From: Pseudomonas brassicacearum
GTDB lineage: Bacteria > Pseudomonadota > Gammaproteobacteria > Pseudomonadales > Pseudomonadaceae
Assembly (NCBI RefSeq): GCF_003732265.1
Contig: NZ_MOBK01000007.1
Span: forward strand, 186,001 to 250,000
Direction of reading: 5' to 3'
DNA: 64,000 nucleotides
A program made the translations under genes and the position numbers. The notes beneath the pieces were generated by a model. It was not told the origin of the DNA. It was given only the letters and a program-made list of their open reading frames with translations, and searched no databases. This document shows positions 41,777-50,077 of this stretch, piece after piece. The number at the start of each line of letters is the position of its first letter. Position 1 is the first letter of the stretch.

Positions 41777-43000
41777 TTATGCCTTGGCCAATGCAGGCAA
41801 ATCCCCGGTGAGTCCAAGCGCCTCACGCACAAACAACGCCTTGGCCTCGGGCATCTGCTCAACCATCTTCAACCCGGCATTGCGCAACCAGCGCACCGGC
41901 AGCGGATCAGCCTGGAACAACCGCTCAAACCCCTCCATCGCCGCCATCAGCGCCAGGTTGTGCGGCATGCGCCGGCGCTCGTAGCGGCTCAGCACTTTGA
42001 CATCCGCCAAGCGTTCACCCCGCTCGAACGCTTGCAGCAGCACTTCGGCCAACACGGCAGCATCCAGGAAACCAAGGTTCACGCCCTGCCCCGCCAGTGG
42101 GTGAATGGTGTGCGCCGCGTCGCCGATCAATGCCAGGCCTTCGGCCACATAACGCTTGGCGTGACGCTGACGCAGCGGCACACACAAACGCGAATCGGCG
42201 CTGAGCACGCTGCCGAGTCGCCCTTCAAAGGCGCGCTCCAGCTCGCGGCAGAAGCCATCGTCGTCCAGCGCCATCAGGCGTTCGGCTTCACTCGGCGTGG
42301 TCGACCAGACGATCGAACACCAATCCTGCTGCCCATCACGCTCCAGCGGCAAAAACGCCAGCGGACCGTTATCGGTGAAACGCTGCCAGGCGGTCATTTG
42401 ATGCGCTTTGGAGCTGCGCACGCTGGTGACAATCGCGTGGTGCATATAGTCCCACTCGCGCGTCGCCATGCCGGTCAGCCTCCGAACGGCCGAGTTGGCG
42501 CCGTCCGCCGCAATCACCAACGGTGCACGCAAGGTGCGGCCGTCGGCCAGAGTGAGCAGCCAGTCATCGCCCGAGCGGCGCATCTGTTCCAGGCGCGCAT
42601 TGGCCAGCATCCCGAGGTCGCAGTCGTGCAAACGGTCGAGCAAGGCGTCCTGAACCACACGGTTCTCGACGATGTGCCCAAGCACGTCGGCATGTACGCT
42701 GGTAGCCGAGAAATGGATCTGCCCGGTGCCGCTGCCGTCCCAGACGTGCATGTCGGTGTAAGGGCTGCTACGTCGCTTGGCAATGCCGTCCCACACGCCC
42801 AGGCGCTCGAGAATCCGCTGGCTGGCCGCCGACAAGGCGCTCACCCGCGGCTCGAACGGTGCCTGGCCATCGAAGGGTTTGACGCTCAGGGGGCTGCCGT
42901 CCAGCAACAGGACTTCCAGCCCGCTGTCCTGCAACGCCAGCGCCAAGGCGCTACCGACCATTCCGGCCCCGACAATCAGCAGATCTGCGCGCATGTCCAT
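41777..43000 (-). CDS. ubiI: FAD-dependent ubiquinone-pathway hydroxylase UbiI (VisC family)
   Basis: The 407-residue flavoprotein starts with the dinucleotide fold LLIVGAGMVGSALALAL and carries the second FAD motif ALIGDAAHTIHPLAGQGVNLG. UbiI hydroxylates the ring at C5 in ubiquinone synthesis. AGG seven bases before ATG 43000 supports this start. It is the last gene of ygfB-pepP-ubiH-DUF4442-ubiI. Distinguishing UbiI from close relatives rests on gene order. Confidence 0.87.
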   Translation of the reverse strand: MDMRADLLIVGAGMVGSALALALQDSGLEVLLLDGSPLSVKPFDGQAPFEPRVSALSAASQRILERLGVWDGIAKRRSSPYTDMHVWDGSGTGQIHFSATSVHADVLGHIVENRVVQDALLDRLHDCDLGMLANARLEQMRRSGDDWLLTLADGRTLRAPLVIAADGANSAVRRLTGMATREWDYMHHAIVTSVRSSKAHQMTAWQRFTDNGPLAFLPLERDGQQDWCSIVWSTTPSEAERLMALDDDGFCRELERAFEGRLGSVLSADSRLCVPLRQRHAKRYVAEGLALIGDAAHTIHPLAGQGVNLGFLDAAVLAEVLLQAFERGERLADVKVLSRYERRRMPHNLALMAAMEGFERLFQADPLPVRWLRNAGLKMVEQMPEAKALFVREALGLTGDLPALAKA

Positions 43001-43002
43001 GC

Positions 43003-43488
43003 TTAAGCCTGTCTCGCTTGCGGCTTGAGCCGCACGTAAAGGGTTTTTTCGACCCGCGCCACCAAGGTGCCGGCGCCGTCGTGAATATCGACCTGCAATT
43101 GCGGCAGGTATTTTTCGCCATCGGCCGTTTGCCGACGGATGTCGTCGAGCAAGGTCTCGTCGATGCGGAATCTGGCGAACACCGGGCCTTTGCCCGGGGA
43201 AATGAAATCGATGTCGGCGGCTTTGTCCCAGACGATGTAACGGTGCCCGAGGTTCTCCATCAGCATCAACATGTAGAACGGGTCGACCATCGAATACAGA
43301 CTGCCACCAAACTGGGTGCCCACGTAATTGCGGTTGTACCAGCTCAGGCCCATGGACACCGTGATGTCGCGAAAGTCATCGCTGATGTGCCGCACCCGAA
43401 CCCCGGCGCCAACGTACGGCGGGTAAAAGGACATGAACCAGCGCATCAACCGCGCTTTGCCGAACGTCTTCGACAGCCAGTTAAGCAT
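43003..43488 (-). CDS. DUF4442 hotdog-fold protein inside the ubi operon
   Basis: The 161-residue product (MLNWLSKTFGKARLMRWFMS...) resembles DUF4442 hotdog proteins, relatives of acyl-CoA thioesterases. The segment VGTQFGGSLYSMVDPFYMLML fits the hotdog helix. The start overlaps the ubiH end by 8 bases and lacks a clear ribosome site, so it is probably translated by coupling. Its stop is 2 bases from the ubiI start. A role in ubiquinone synthesis or lipid handling is possible but unproven. Confidence 0.8.
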   Translation of the reverse strand: MLNWLSKTFGKARLMRWFMSFYPPYVGAGVRVRHISDDFRDITVSMGLSWYNRNYVGTQFGGSLYSMVDPFYMLMLMENLGHRYIVWDKAADIDFISPGKGPVFARFRIDETLLDDIRRQTADGEKYLPQLQVDIHDGAGTLVARVEKTLYVRLKPQARQA

Positions 43489-44668
43489 CAGGACGCGTAC
43501 CCAGACCCATGGCCTGTCGGGCGAACCAGCGCTTGGCCGGCGGCAGCAGATCGAGACCGAGCAAGCCGAGATTACGACCCAGCGACACCAGCGGCTGGGT
43601 GCTGCCGAACAAGCGGGTGACCTGATCGGAGAAGCCCACGGTCAGGTTTTGATCCAGACGCTGGCGCTCACGGTAAGCCTGCAAAGTGGCAAAGTCGCCC
43701 GGCCCGCTCTCGCTGGCCAACAAGGCCTCCGCCAAGGCTTGGGCATCACGCAGCGACAGGTTGAAACCCTGGCCGGCAATCGGGTGCAAGCTGTGAGCCG
43801 CGTTGCCGAGGATCGCCAGATGCGGACGCACCTGCTCTTCGGCTTCGATCAGCGTCAGCGGGTACAGATGCCGCGCGCCGACCTGTTTCAACGTGCCGAG
43901 GCGATAACCGAACACACCCTGCAATTCGCTGAGGAAGCTCTTTTCATCCAGAGCGGCCAGCCGCTGTGCGTCCATGCCCAGACGGGTCCAGACCAACGCG
44001 CAGCGGTTTTCCGGCAGCGGCAACAGCGCCATCGGGCCGTCGTCGGTGAATCGCTCGAACGCCATGCCGTTGTGCGCTTCGCTCGGGGTGATGTTGGCGA
44101 TCAGCGCGCTCTGGTTGTACGGACGCGTCTTGATGCCGATCCCCAGTTGCTCGCGCAGGCCCGAACGGCCGCCATCAGCGAGCACCGCGAGGTCGCATTC
44201 CAGGGTGGTTTCGTCATTGAGGGTCAGGCGGTAGCCATCGGTCAGCGGCTCCATGCGCGTGACTTCCGCCGGGCAACGCCAGGTGACCACGTCCTTGTCC
44301 AGACCTTGCCAGAGGCATTGGCCGAGCCAGGCGTTTTCCACCACGTAACCCAGTGCCGGAACGCCTTCTTCCATCGCCGATAAACGTGCGGTGGAAAAAC
44401 GTCCACGGTCGGAGACATGAATCTGCTTGATCGGCTCGGCGCGGCGGGAGATCTCCTGCCAAACGCCCAACCGTTGGTAAATCTGTTTGGCGCCATAGGA
44501 CAGTGCCGAAGAGCGGGCGTCGTAGCTCGGCTGATAGGTATCGCCCGGAGCGAAGGGCTCGATCAGGACGATCTTCCAGCCGCGCGCTTTAGCCCCGGCT
44601 TGCAACGCCAGCGCGAGACTGGCGCCGACCAGGCCGCCACCGATGATTGCCAGATTGACCCGGCTCAT
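43481..44668 (-). CDS. ubiH: 2-octaprenyl-6-methoxyphenol hydroxylase UbiH
   Basis: The 395-residue FAD monooxygenase has the N-terminal nucleotide fold LAIIGGGLVGASLALAL and the later FAD motif AILGNAAHSLHPIAGQGFNL. UbiH adds the C1 hydroxyl in ubiquinone synthesis. Its ATG overlaps the pepP stop by 4 bases. The order ygfB-pepP-ubiH is the same as in E. coli. Confidence 0.93.
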   Translation of the reverse strand: MSRVNLAIIGGGLVGASLALALQAGAKARGWKIVLIEPFAPGDTYQPSYDARSSALSYGAKQIYQRLGVWQEISRRAEPIKQIHVSDRGRFSTARLSAMEEGVPALGYVVENAWLGQCLWQGLDKDVVTWRCPAEVTRMEPLTDGYRLTLNDETTLECDLAVLADGGRSGLREQLGIGIKTRPYNQSALIANITPSEAHNGMAFERFTDDGPMALLPLPENRCALVWTRLGMDAQRLAALDEKSFLSELQGVFGYRLGTLKQVGARHLYPLTLIEAEEQVRPHLAILGNAAHSLHPIAGQGFNLSLRDAQALAEALLASESGPGDFATLQAYRERQRLDQNLTVGFSDQVTRLFGSTQPLVSLGRNLGLLGLDLLPPAKRWFARQAMGLGTRPDA

Positions 44669-45999
44669 GCTGCTTGTGTCCGCGCTTGCGCCATCAGGGC
44701 CTCGATGTCGGCGACCGTTTTCGGCACGCCTTTGGTCAATATTTCACAACCAGTCTTGGTCACCACCACGTCGTCCTCGATGCGCACGCCGATGCCGCGC
44801 CATTTCTTCGCCACGTTCTGGTTGTCCGGGGAAATGTAGATCCCCGGCTCCACCGTCAGCGCCATGCCGACCTCTAGCACACGCCATTCGCCGCCGACCT
44901 TGTATTCGCCGACGTCATGCACATCCATCCCCAGCCAGTGGCCGGCGCGGTGCATGTAAAACGCTTTGTAGGCTTCGCTGGCGATCAGTTCGTCGACGTC
45001 ACCCTGCAACAGGCCGAGCTTCACCAGCCCGGTGGTAATCACCCGGACCGTGGCTTCGTGCGCCTGATTCCAGTGTTTGTTCGGGGCGATTTCGGCGAAG
45101 GCGGCTTCTTGCGACGCCAGCACCAACTCGTAGATCGCTTTCTGTTCAGGTGAATACTTGCCGTTGACCGGCCAGGTGCGGGTGATGTCGCTGGCGTAGC
45201 AGTCGATCTCGCAACCGGCGTCGATCAGCACCAGGTCACCGTCCTTGAGCACCGCGTCATTCTGCTGGTAATGCAGGATGCAGCTGTTGCGCCCGGCGGC
45301 GACGATTGAACCGTAGGCCGGCATCTTCGCGCCGCCCTTGCGGAACTCGTAGTCAAGTTCGGCTTCAAGGCTGAACTCGTGCAGCCCCACGCGGCTGGCC
45401 TGCATCGCGCGGATGTGCGCCTGGGCGGAAATCCGTGCGGCTTCGCGCATTACCTTCACTTCTGCCGCCGATTTATACAGGCGCATGTCGTGAAGCAGAT
45501 GATCCAGCGCAACAAATTCGTTCGGCGGCTGGGCACCGAGGTGCGCTTTAGAGCGGATCACGTTGATCCAGTCCATCAGGTGCCGGTCGAATTCGGGGTT
45601 GCTGCCCATGGCCGAATACACCCGGTCACGCCCTTCGATCAGGCCCGGCAGGATGTCGTCGATGTCGGTAATGGGGAAAGCGTCGTCGGCGCCAAAGTCG
45701 CGGATCGCGCCTTCCTGGCCGGCGCGTAAACCGTCCCACAACTCTCGCTCGGCGTTGCGCTCACGGCAGAACAGGATGTATTCGCCATGGGCACGCCCCG
45801 GCATCAACACGAGGACCGCTTGAGGCTCGGGAAAGCCGCTCAGGTACTGGAAATCGCTGTCCTGGCGATAGACGTGCTCGACGTCGCGGTTGCGGATGGC
45901 AACGGCGGCGGCGGGCAGGATCGCGATGCTGTTGGGTTCCATCTGCGCCATCAAGGCCTTGCGGCGACGGCTGTATTCCGATTTCGGGATATGAATCAT
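44665..45999 (-). CDS. pepP: Xaa-Pro aminopeptidase P PepP
   Basis: The 444-residue M24 peptidase removes N-terminal residues preceding proline. The dinuclear metal ligands are visible: Asp in LIDAGCEIDCYASDITRTWP, His in HRAGHWLGMDVHD, Glu in TVEPGIYIS and Glu in VRIEDDVVV. The N-terminal creatinase-like domain spans about 1-170. It is the second gene of the operon, 27 bases after ygfB. Confidence 0.95.
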   Translation of the reverse strand: MIHIPKSEYSRRRKALMAQMEPNSIAILPAAAVAIRNRDVEHVYRQDSDFQYLSGFPEPQAVLVLMPGRAHGEYILFCRERNAERELWDGLRAGQEGAIRDFGADDAFPITDIDDILPGLIEGRDRVYSAMGSNPEFDRHLMDWINVIRSKAHLGAQPPNEFVALDHLLHDMRLYKSAAEVKVMREAARISAQAHIRAMQASRVGLHEFSLEAELDYEFRKGGAKMPAYGSIVAAGRNSCILHYQQNDAVLKDGDLVLIDAGCEIDCYASDITRTWPVNGKYSPEQKAIYELVLASQEAAFAEIAPNKHWNQAHEATVRVITTGLVKLGLLQGDVDELIASEAYKAFYMHRAGHWLGMDVHDVGEYKVGGEWRVLEVGMALTVEPGIYISPDNQNVAKKWRGIGVRIEDDVVVTKTGCEILTKGVPKTVADIEALMAQARTQAA

Positions 46000-46026
46000 G
46001 GGCAGATGGCTTTTCCTGGCACGCGA

Positions 46027-46587
46027 TTAATGCAACGACGGTTTGGCGGCTGGCGGCACGTCCGCTTTTTTGGTTTCGGAGAACAGCAGCAGCGGCGCGA
46101 CGCGCAGGTATTCCATGACTTCCATGTAATCGGTTTCGCCGTCTTCGGACTCTTCCAGGGCATCTTGCACCTGGGAAATCGCCGCCAGATCCTGCAGTAC
46201 TTCGGTGGCTTCAGTGCTGAGCGTGCTGCTGTCCCGGCAGTTCAAGCCGAAACCGCTGAGGAAGCCCTGGCACCATTGGCCCAGTGCGGCGGCGCGGTCA
46301 ACCAGAGGCGCGTCATCGGTCGGCAGCAGCAGAACAACGGTCACGTCGTCGCCGGTCAGCTCGCCCTTGACCATCGCCTGCAAGCCGATCAAGGCGTTGC
46401 GGACGTTGTCCTGAATGTCGCCTTCGAGCAACTCGGCGGCGTCGATCAGCCAGCCTTCGTTATCGAAGCCGGCTCCGGCGCAACTGCGGCCGAGCAACAG
46501 GCCATGCAGTTCGGCAGGCGAGACGTTATGACCGCTGGAGGTCAGCAGTGTGGCGAAGGCTTGGTACGGGGAATTCTGAATGGTCAT
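46027..46587 (-). CDS. ygfB: YecA/UPF0149 family protein YgfB
   Basis: The 186-residue helical protein (MTIQNSPYQAFATLLTSSGH..., LHGLLLGRSCAGAG, WCQGFLSGFGL) matches UPF0149. In P. aeruginosa YgfB has been reported to affect ampDh3 expression and beta-lactam resistance. It heads the operon that continues with pepP, and is divergent from the zapB-like/zapA pair. No catalytic motif is expected. Confidence 0.9.
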   Translation of the reverse strand: MTIQNSPYQAFATLLTSSGHNVSPAELHGLLLGRSCAGAGFDNEGWLIDAAELLEGDIQDNVRNALIGLQAMVKGELTGDDVTVVLLLPTDDAPLVDRAAALGQWCQGFLSGFGLNCRDSSTLSTEATEVLQDLAAISQVQDALEESEDGETDYMEVMEYLRVAPLLLFSETKKADVPPAAKPSLH

Positions 46588-46714
46588 GGGCAGCTAGGCG
46601 CCAGACGGCGCTATGTCTAGAATGAAGGCCTTGTATCCTACATCGACAGACTCGCCAAGACTATTAAAGGCTGTCCGCCAGCTACCCCCATCAAGCACAC
46701 ATTCAGTGGACACA

Positions 46715-46924
46715 ATGGAAGACACCGACCTGCAAGCGCTGATGGCCAGACTCGAACTGCTAATTAATCGGGTCGAGCAACTTAAGAGTCAAAACGGACT
46801 CTTACTAGCTCAGGAAAAAACCTGGCGCGAGGAACGCGCGCACCTCATTGAAAAAAACGAAATCGCTCGGCGTAAGGTTGAATCGATGATTTCGCGCCTC
46901 AAGGCCCTGGAGCAAGACTCATGA
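46715..46924 (+). CDS. Small ZapB-like coiled-coil protein (TIGR02449)
   Basis: The 69-residue product from ATG 46715 (MEDTDLQALMARLELLINRV...) is an almost continuous coiled coil with heptad leucines through RLKALEQDS. Its stop overlaps the zapA start (ATGA), so the two are coupled. The family sits beside zapA in gammaproteobacteria and probably aids the division ring. The longer frame from 46613 has no support. Confidence 0.85.
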   Translation: MEDTDLQALMARLELLINRVEQLKSQNGLLLAQEKTWREERAHLIEKNEIARRKVESMISRLKALEQDS

Positions 46925-47238
46925 GTTCAAGCAATAGCGTTACCGTGCAGATCCTCGACAAAGAATATTCGATCATCTGCCCCCAGGAAGAGCGCAGCAA
47001 CCTGGTGAGCGCCGCCCGCTACCTGGACGGCAAGATGCGCGAAATCCGCAGCAGCGGCAAAGTCATCGGCGCCGACCGCATTGCCGTCATGGCCGCGTTG
47101 AACATCACGCACGACCTGCTGCACAAGGAAGAACGCCCGGATGTACAGGCCAGCGGCTCGACTCGCGAACAGGTTCGCGACCTGCTGGACCGCGTCGATC
47201 TGGTGCTCGCGACCGATCCGGACGTCACCAAGGGCTGA
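46921..47238 (+). CDS. zapA: Cell division protein ZapA
   Basis: The 105-residue product binds and bundles FtsZ at midcell. The N-terminal strand VTVQILDKEYSIICP and the segment AARYLDGKMREIRSSGKVIG followed by a coiled coil are typical. GGAG precedes ATG 46921. 6S RNA follows as in E. coli. Confidence 0.94.
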   Translation: MSSSNSVTVQILDKEYSIICPQEERSNLVSAARYLDGKMREIRSSGKVIGADRIAVMAALNITHDLLHKEERPDVQASGSTREQVRDLLDRVDLVLATDPDVTKG

Positions 47239-47257
47239 AACACGAAACCGCTTGGGG

Positions 47258-47263
47258 TATACT
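47258..47263 (+). promoter_or_regulatory. ssrS: Candidate -10 box of the 6S RNA promoter
   Basis: TATACT lies about 7 bases before the likely 5' end. CTGAAA at 47234-47239, inside the zapA 3' end, is a possible -35 with 18-base spacing. Confidence 0.55.
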
Positions 47264-47269
47264 CGCATC

Positions 47270-47449
47270 ACTCCCTGGGGTGCTTGCCAGTTGACCACGT
47301 CCCTGAGCCGATTCGCACTACCCTGGAGGCTGCACGTTGGGCTGGTGTGCATGTCCGCTAGACGGAAAGCCTTAAAGCCTACTGCATCTTCCACCTTGAA
47401 CTTTCGGGTTCAAGGGCTAAGTCAGCAGCGGTTCATCCGGGGAGCCTGA
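47270..47449 (+). ncRNA. ssrS: 6S RNA
   Basis: About 180 bases between zapA and fau fold as 6S RNA: the closing stem pairs CTCCCTGGGGTGC near the 5' end with CATCCGGGGAGCC at the 3' end, and a large central bubble lies between. 6S RNA mimics an open promoter and binds sigma-70 RNA polymerase in stationary phase. Position between zapA and fau is the conserved one. Ends are estimated to within a few bases. Confidence 0.87.
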
Positions 47450-47458
47450 TTCCAGTCC

Positions 47459-47491
47459 GATGCCGGTTTAATTGCCGGCATCGGCTTTTTT
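47459..47491 (+). terminator. Hairpin terminator after 6S RNA
   Basis: GATGCCGG/CCGGCATC around TTTAATTG, followed by GGCTTTTTT. In other bacteria part of the 6S transcript continues into fau, so read-through is possible. Confidence 0.8.
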
Positions 47492-47533
47492 ACGGGTACG
47501 CTTTACGTATTCGTCCTGTCGAAGCCTGAATCC

Positions 47534-48139
47534 ATGACCGAACCTGCGCTGCTGCCCCGCCCGCAACTTCGACGCATGCTGCGCAAGGCCCGCCGCGCAC
47601 TGACGCCCAGTCAACAGCGCCAGGCTGCTCGCGGGCTGTACAAGCAATTGGCTCAACAGCCGTTGTTTCGACGCGCCAGACACATCTCCCTGTACCTGCC
47701 GACCGACGGTGAAATCGACCCGCGCGCTCTGCTGCGTGCCGCCCAACGTCGAGGCAAGGCGACGTATCTGCCAGTGCTCAGTGCCTGGCCGCGCACCAAA
47801 ATGGTGTTCCAGCGCATTCGCCCCGGCGAAAAACTCAAACCCAACCGCTTTCGAATTCTCGAACCCCGGCACAACCTCGCCCGACAACGCAAAGTCTGGG
47901 CGCTGGATCTGATTCTGTTGCCGCTGGTGGGTTTTGACGATGTCGGCGGGCGCCTGGGCATGGGCGGCGGCTTCTACGATCGAAGCCTCGCGTACCTGGC
48001 GCGCCGCAAAACCTGGCGCAAGCCGACGCTGCTGGGGCTGGCCCATGAATGTCAGAAAGTCGAACGATTGGCTCAGGCGAGTTGGGATGTGCCGTTGCAA
48101 GGAACGGTGACAGACAAGGCGTGGTATTTCGCAGGCTAG
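47534..48139 (+). CDS. fau: 5-formyltetrahydrofolate cyclo-ligase
   Basis: The 201-residue enzyme converts 5-formyl-THF to 5,10-methenyl-THF with ATP. Family motifs are the N-terminal RRMLRKARRALTP, LYLPTDGEIDPRALL and the C-terminal LPLVGFDDVGGRLGMGGGFY. It follows 6S RNA as in E. coli (ygfA). The ribosome site before ATG 47534 is weak, which fits partial dependence on the 6S transcript. It links to the glycine cleavage system through folate. Confidence 0.93.
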   Translation: MTEPALLPRPQLRRMLRKARRALTPSQQRQAARGLYKQLAQQPLFRRARHISLYLPTDGEIDPRALLRAAQRRGKATYLPVLSAWPRTKMVFQRIRPGEKLKPNRFRILEPRHNLARQRKVWALDLILLPLVGFDDVGGRLGMGGGFYDRSLAYLARRKTWRKPTLLGLAHECQKVERLAQASWDVPLQGTVTDKAWYFAG

Positions 48140-48174
48140 ACGCCACTGCGATCAGCGGCGTCCAAAAGACCGGT

Positions 48175-48330
48175 TTAGCGCTTGAACGCCGATGGCTGCT
48201 GTTGCTGCTGCGCGATTTCGATCGGCGCGTCGGTCTTGTTATTCCACAGGCTTTGGGCATAACCGGTGGTTACGACGCCGAGGCCGAACAAGATAACCAA
48301 AATCCATAGTAAATCCGGTTTGCGTTTCAT
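48175..48330 (-). CDS. 51-residue single-span membrane protein
   Basis: ATG 48328-48330 on the minus strand follows GGGGGG by six bases and opens a 51-codon frame to TAA at 48175. The product begins MKRKPDLLWILVILFGLGVV, a basic start plus one hydrophobic span (about 7-25), then TGYAQSLWNNKTDAPIE and a Gln-rich tail ending PSAFKR. The basic-before-helix layout and clean ribosome site argue for a real gene. It is convergent with fau. I believe similar frames occur in other Pseudomonas; function unknown. Confidence 0.75.
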   Translation of the reverse strand: MKRKPDLLWILVILFGLGVVTTGYAQSLWNNKTDAPIEIAQQQQQPSAFKR

Positions 48331-48530
48331 CGATTGCCCCCCAAAGGCACATCAACACGATGACAGCAGCGGTTCCGTTTCGGGTGTAGGCCGTGCAGCA
48401 GCGTCAAGCTTAGAAGGCCGGCATTTTGCGACAACGTGAACTGACACGCAAACGCTGGCGTCAACCGACTGTCGGTTTGTCATAAAATTGCCCGACAACC
48501 TGTCCACACACCTCGCAAGGAGCAAAATCC

Positions 48531-48980
48531 ATGGCCTATTGGCTGATGAAATCCGAGCCCGACGAACTCTCGATCAAAGGTCTGGAGAAGCTGGGCCGAG
48601 CGCGCTGGGACGGGGTTCGCAACTATCAGGCGCGTAATTTTTTGCGCGCCATGGCGGTCGGTGACGCGTTTTTCTTCTATCACTCCAGCTGCCCGGAGCC
48701 GGGAATTGCCGGAATCGGAAAAATTGTCGAAGCGGCGTATCCGGACCCGACAGCGCTGGAGCCGGAGAGTCATTACTACGATCCCAAGGCCACGCCTGAG
48801 AAAAACGCCTGGAGTGCGATTGATGTCGAGCATGTCGAGACGTTTGCCAGGGTGTTGAAGCTGGATTATTTGAAGCAGCAGACGGCGTTGGCCGAGATGC
48901 CACTGGTGCAAAAGGGGTCGAGATTGTCGGTGATGCCGGTGACGGCTGAGCAATGGGCGGCGGTACTCGATTTACGTTAA
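48531..48980 (+). CDS. EVE-domain protein
   Basis: The 149-residue product (MAYWLMKSEPDELSIKGLEK...) is an EVE domain, a PUA-like fold that binds modified bases or RNA. WDGVRNYQARNFLRAMAVGD and YHSSCPEPGIAGIGKIVEA are the usual conserved parts. AAGGAG precedes ATG 48531. It commonly sits near zapA-fau in gammaproteobacteria. The natural ligand is uncertain. Confidence 0.9.
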   Translation: MAYWLMKSEPDELSIKGLEKLGRARWDGVRNYQARNFLRAMAVGDAFFFYHSSCPEPGIAGIGKIVEAAYPDPTALEPESHYYDPKATPEKNAWSAIDVEHVETFARVLKLDYLKQQTALAEMPLVQKGSRLSVMPVTAEQWAAVLDLR

Positions 48981-49111
48981 ACAGGCAGAACCACCCGGTC
49001 ATCCTCTTTTCTGCGCTCAATAGGGTTAGGCTTGCCCCTCAGTTGACTGGTATCAACTCGCCCCGGCGTTCGATCAACCAGACTAGGACGCAACAGCCGC
49101 AGGATGCCCGC

Positions 49112-50077
49112 ATGTCTACGCACAGTCGCTCTTCAATATTGTTTGCCAGTGCTTTAGTGATACTGCTGCTGGGTGCCGGGGGCTTTGGCTACTGGAAGTC
49201 GATGCATGACCGCTTGCCCGAAGGCTTGTACGTCGGCAATGGCCGCCTCGAAGCCACCGAAGTACAGATCGCCAGTAAAACCCCCGGGCGACTGGCCGAA
49301 GTACTCGTCGATGAAGGTGACAAGGTCAGCAAAGGCCAACTGCTGGCCCGCATGGACACCCGTACCCTTGAAGCCCAACGCAACCAGGCCGAAGCCGAAG
49401 TATTGCGCGCCCGGGAGAACCTCACCGCCGCGCAAGCCAACGTGCAATTACGCCTGAGTGAGCAACTGCTCGCGCAACAGGAACTCAGTCGTTCCGAAGC
49501 GCTGTTCAAACACGGTTTCGTGAGCGGTCAGATCATCGATCAGCAGCAGGCGCGTATTGGCACTGGCAATGCCGCCGTTGCGGCGGCCCGCGCACAAGTG
49601 TCTGCGGTCGGTGCGGCCATTGGCGCTGCGCAGGCGCAAGTCGCGCAGTTGAACAGTGAAATCGACGACAGCAGTTTGCGCGCCCCGATCGACGGGGTGA
49701 TCCAGTTGCGCATGGCCGAACCCGGCGAAGTGCTGGGTGCCGGCGGACGCGTATTGGTGCTGATCGACCCGAACGATCAATACATGAACCTCTACCTGCC
49801 GACCTCCGTGACCGGACGCCTGGCGGTGGGCGATGAGGCGCGGATTTTGCTCGACGCCCTGCCCGACCGCCCACTGCCGGCGAAGGTCAGCTTTGTCGCG
49901 GCCAAGTCGCAGTTCACCCCTAAAGAAGTCGAAACCCGCGATGAGCGGCAAAAACTCGTGTTTCGGGTCAAATTACGCCTGACTGATCCCGGGGCCATGC
50001 CCCAGGCCAAACCCGGCATGCCCGGCGCCGGTTATGTGCGCACCGCCCCCGTTGGCTGGCCGGCTAATCTGCAATGA
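49112..50077 (+). CDS. HlyD-family membrane-fusion adaptor (YhiI-like)
   Basis: The 321-residue product starts at ATG 49112 (AGGA seven bases upstream) with an N-terminal anchor (SSILFASALVILLLGAGGFG, about 7-26). It has the biotinyl-lipoyl halves VQIASKTPGRLAEVLVDEGD and DSSLRAPIDGVIQ around an Ala/Gln-rich coiled coil (about 85-180). It bridges the inner-membrane transporter to an outer-membrane channel. Its stop overlaps the next start by 4 bases, forming a three-gene exporter unit. Confidence 0.9.
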   Translation: MSTHSRSSILFASALVILLLGAGGFGYWKSMHDRLPEGLYVGNGRLEATEVQIASKTPGRLAEVLVDEGDKVSKGQLLARMDTRTLEAQRNQAEAEVLRARENLTAAQANVQLRLSEQLLAQQELSRSEALFKHGFVSGQIIDQQQARIGTGNAAVAAARAQVSAVGAAIGAAQAQVAQLNSEIDDSSLRAPIDGVIQLRMAEPGEVLGAGGRVLVLIDPNDQYMNLYLPTSVTGRLAVGDEARILLDALPDRPLPAKVSFVAAKSQFTPKEVETRDERQKLVFRVKLRLTDPGAMPQAKPGMPGAGYVRTAPVGWPANLQ

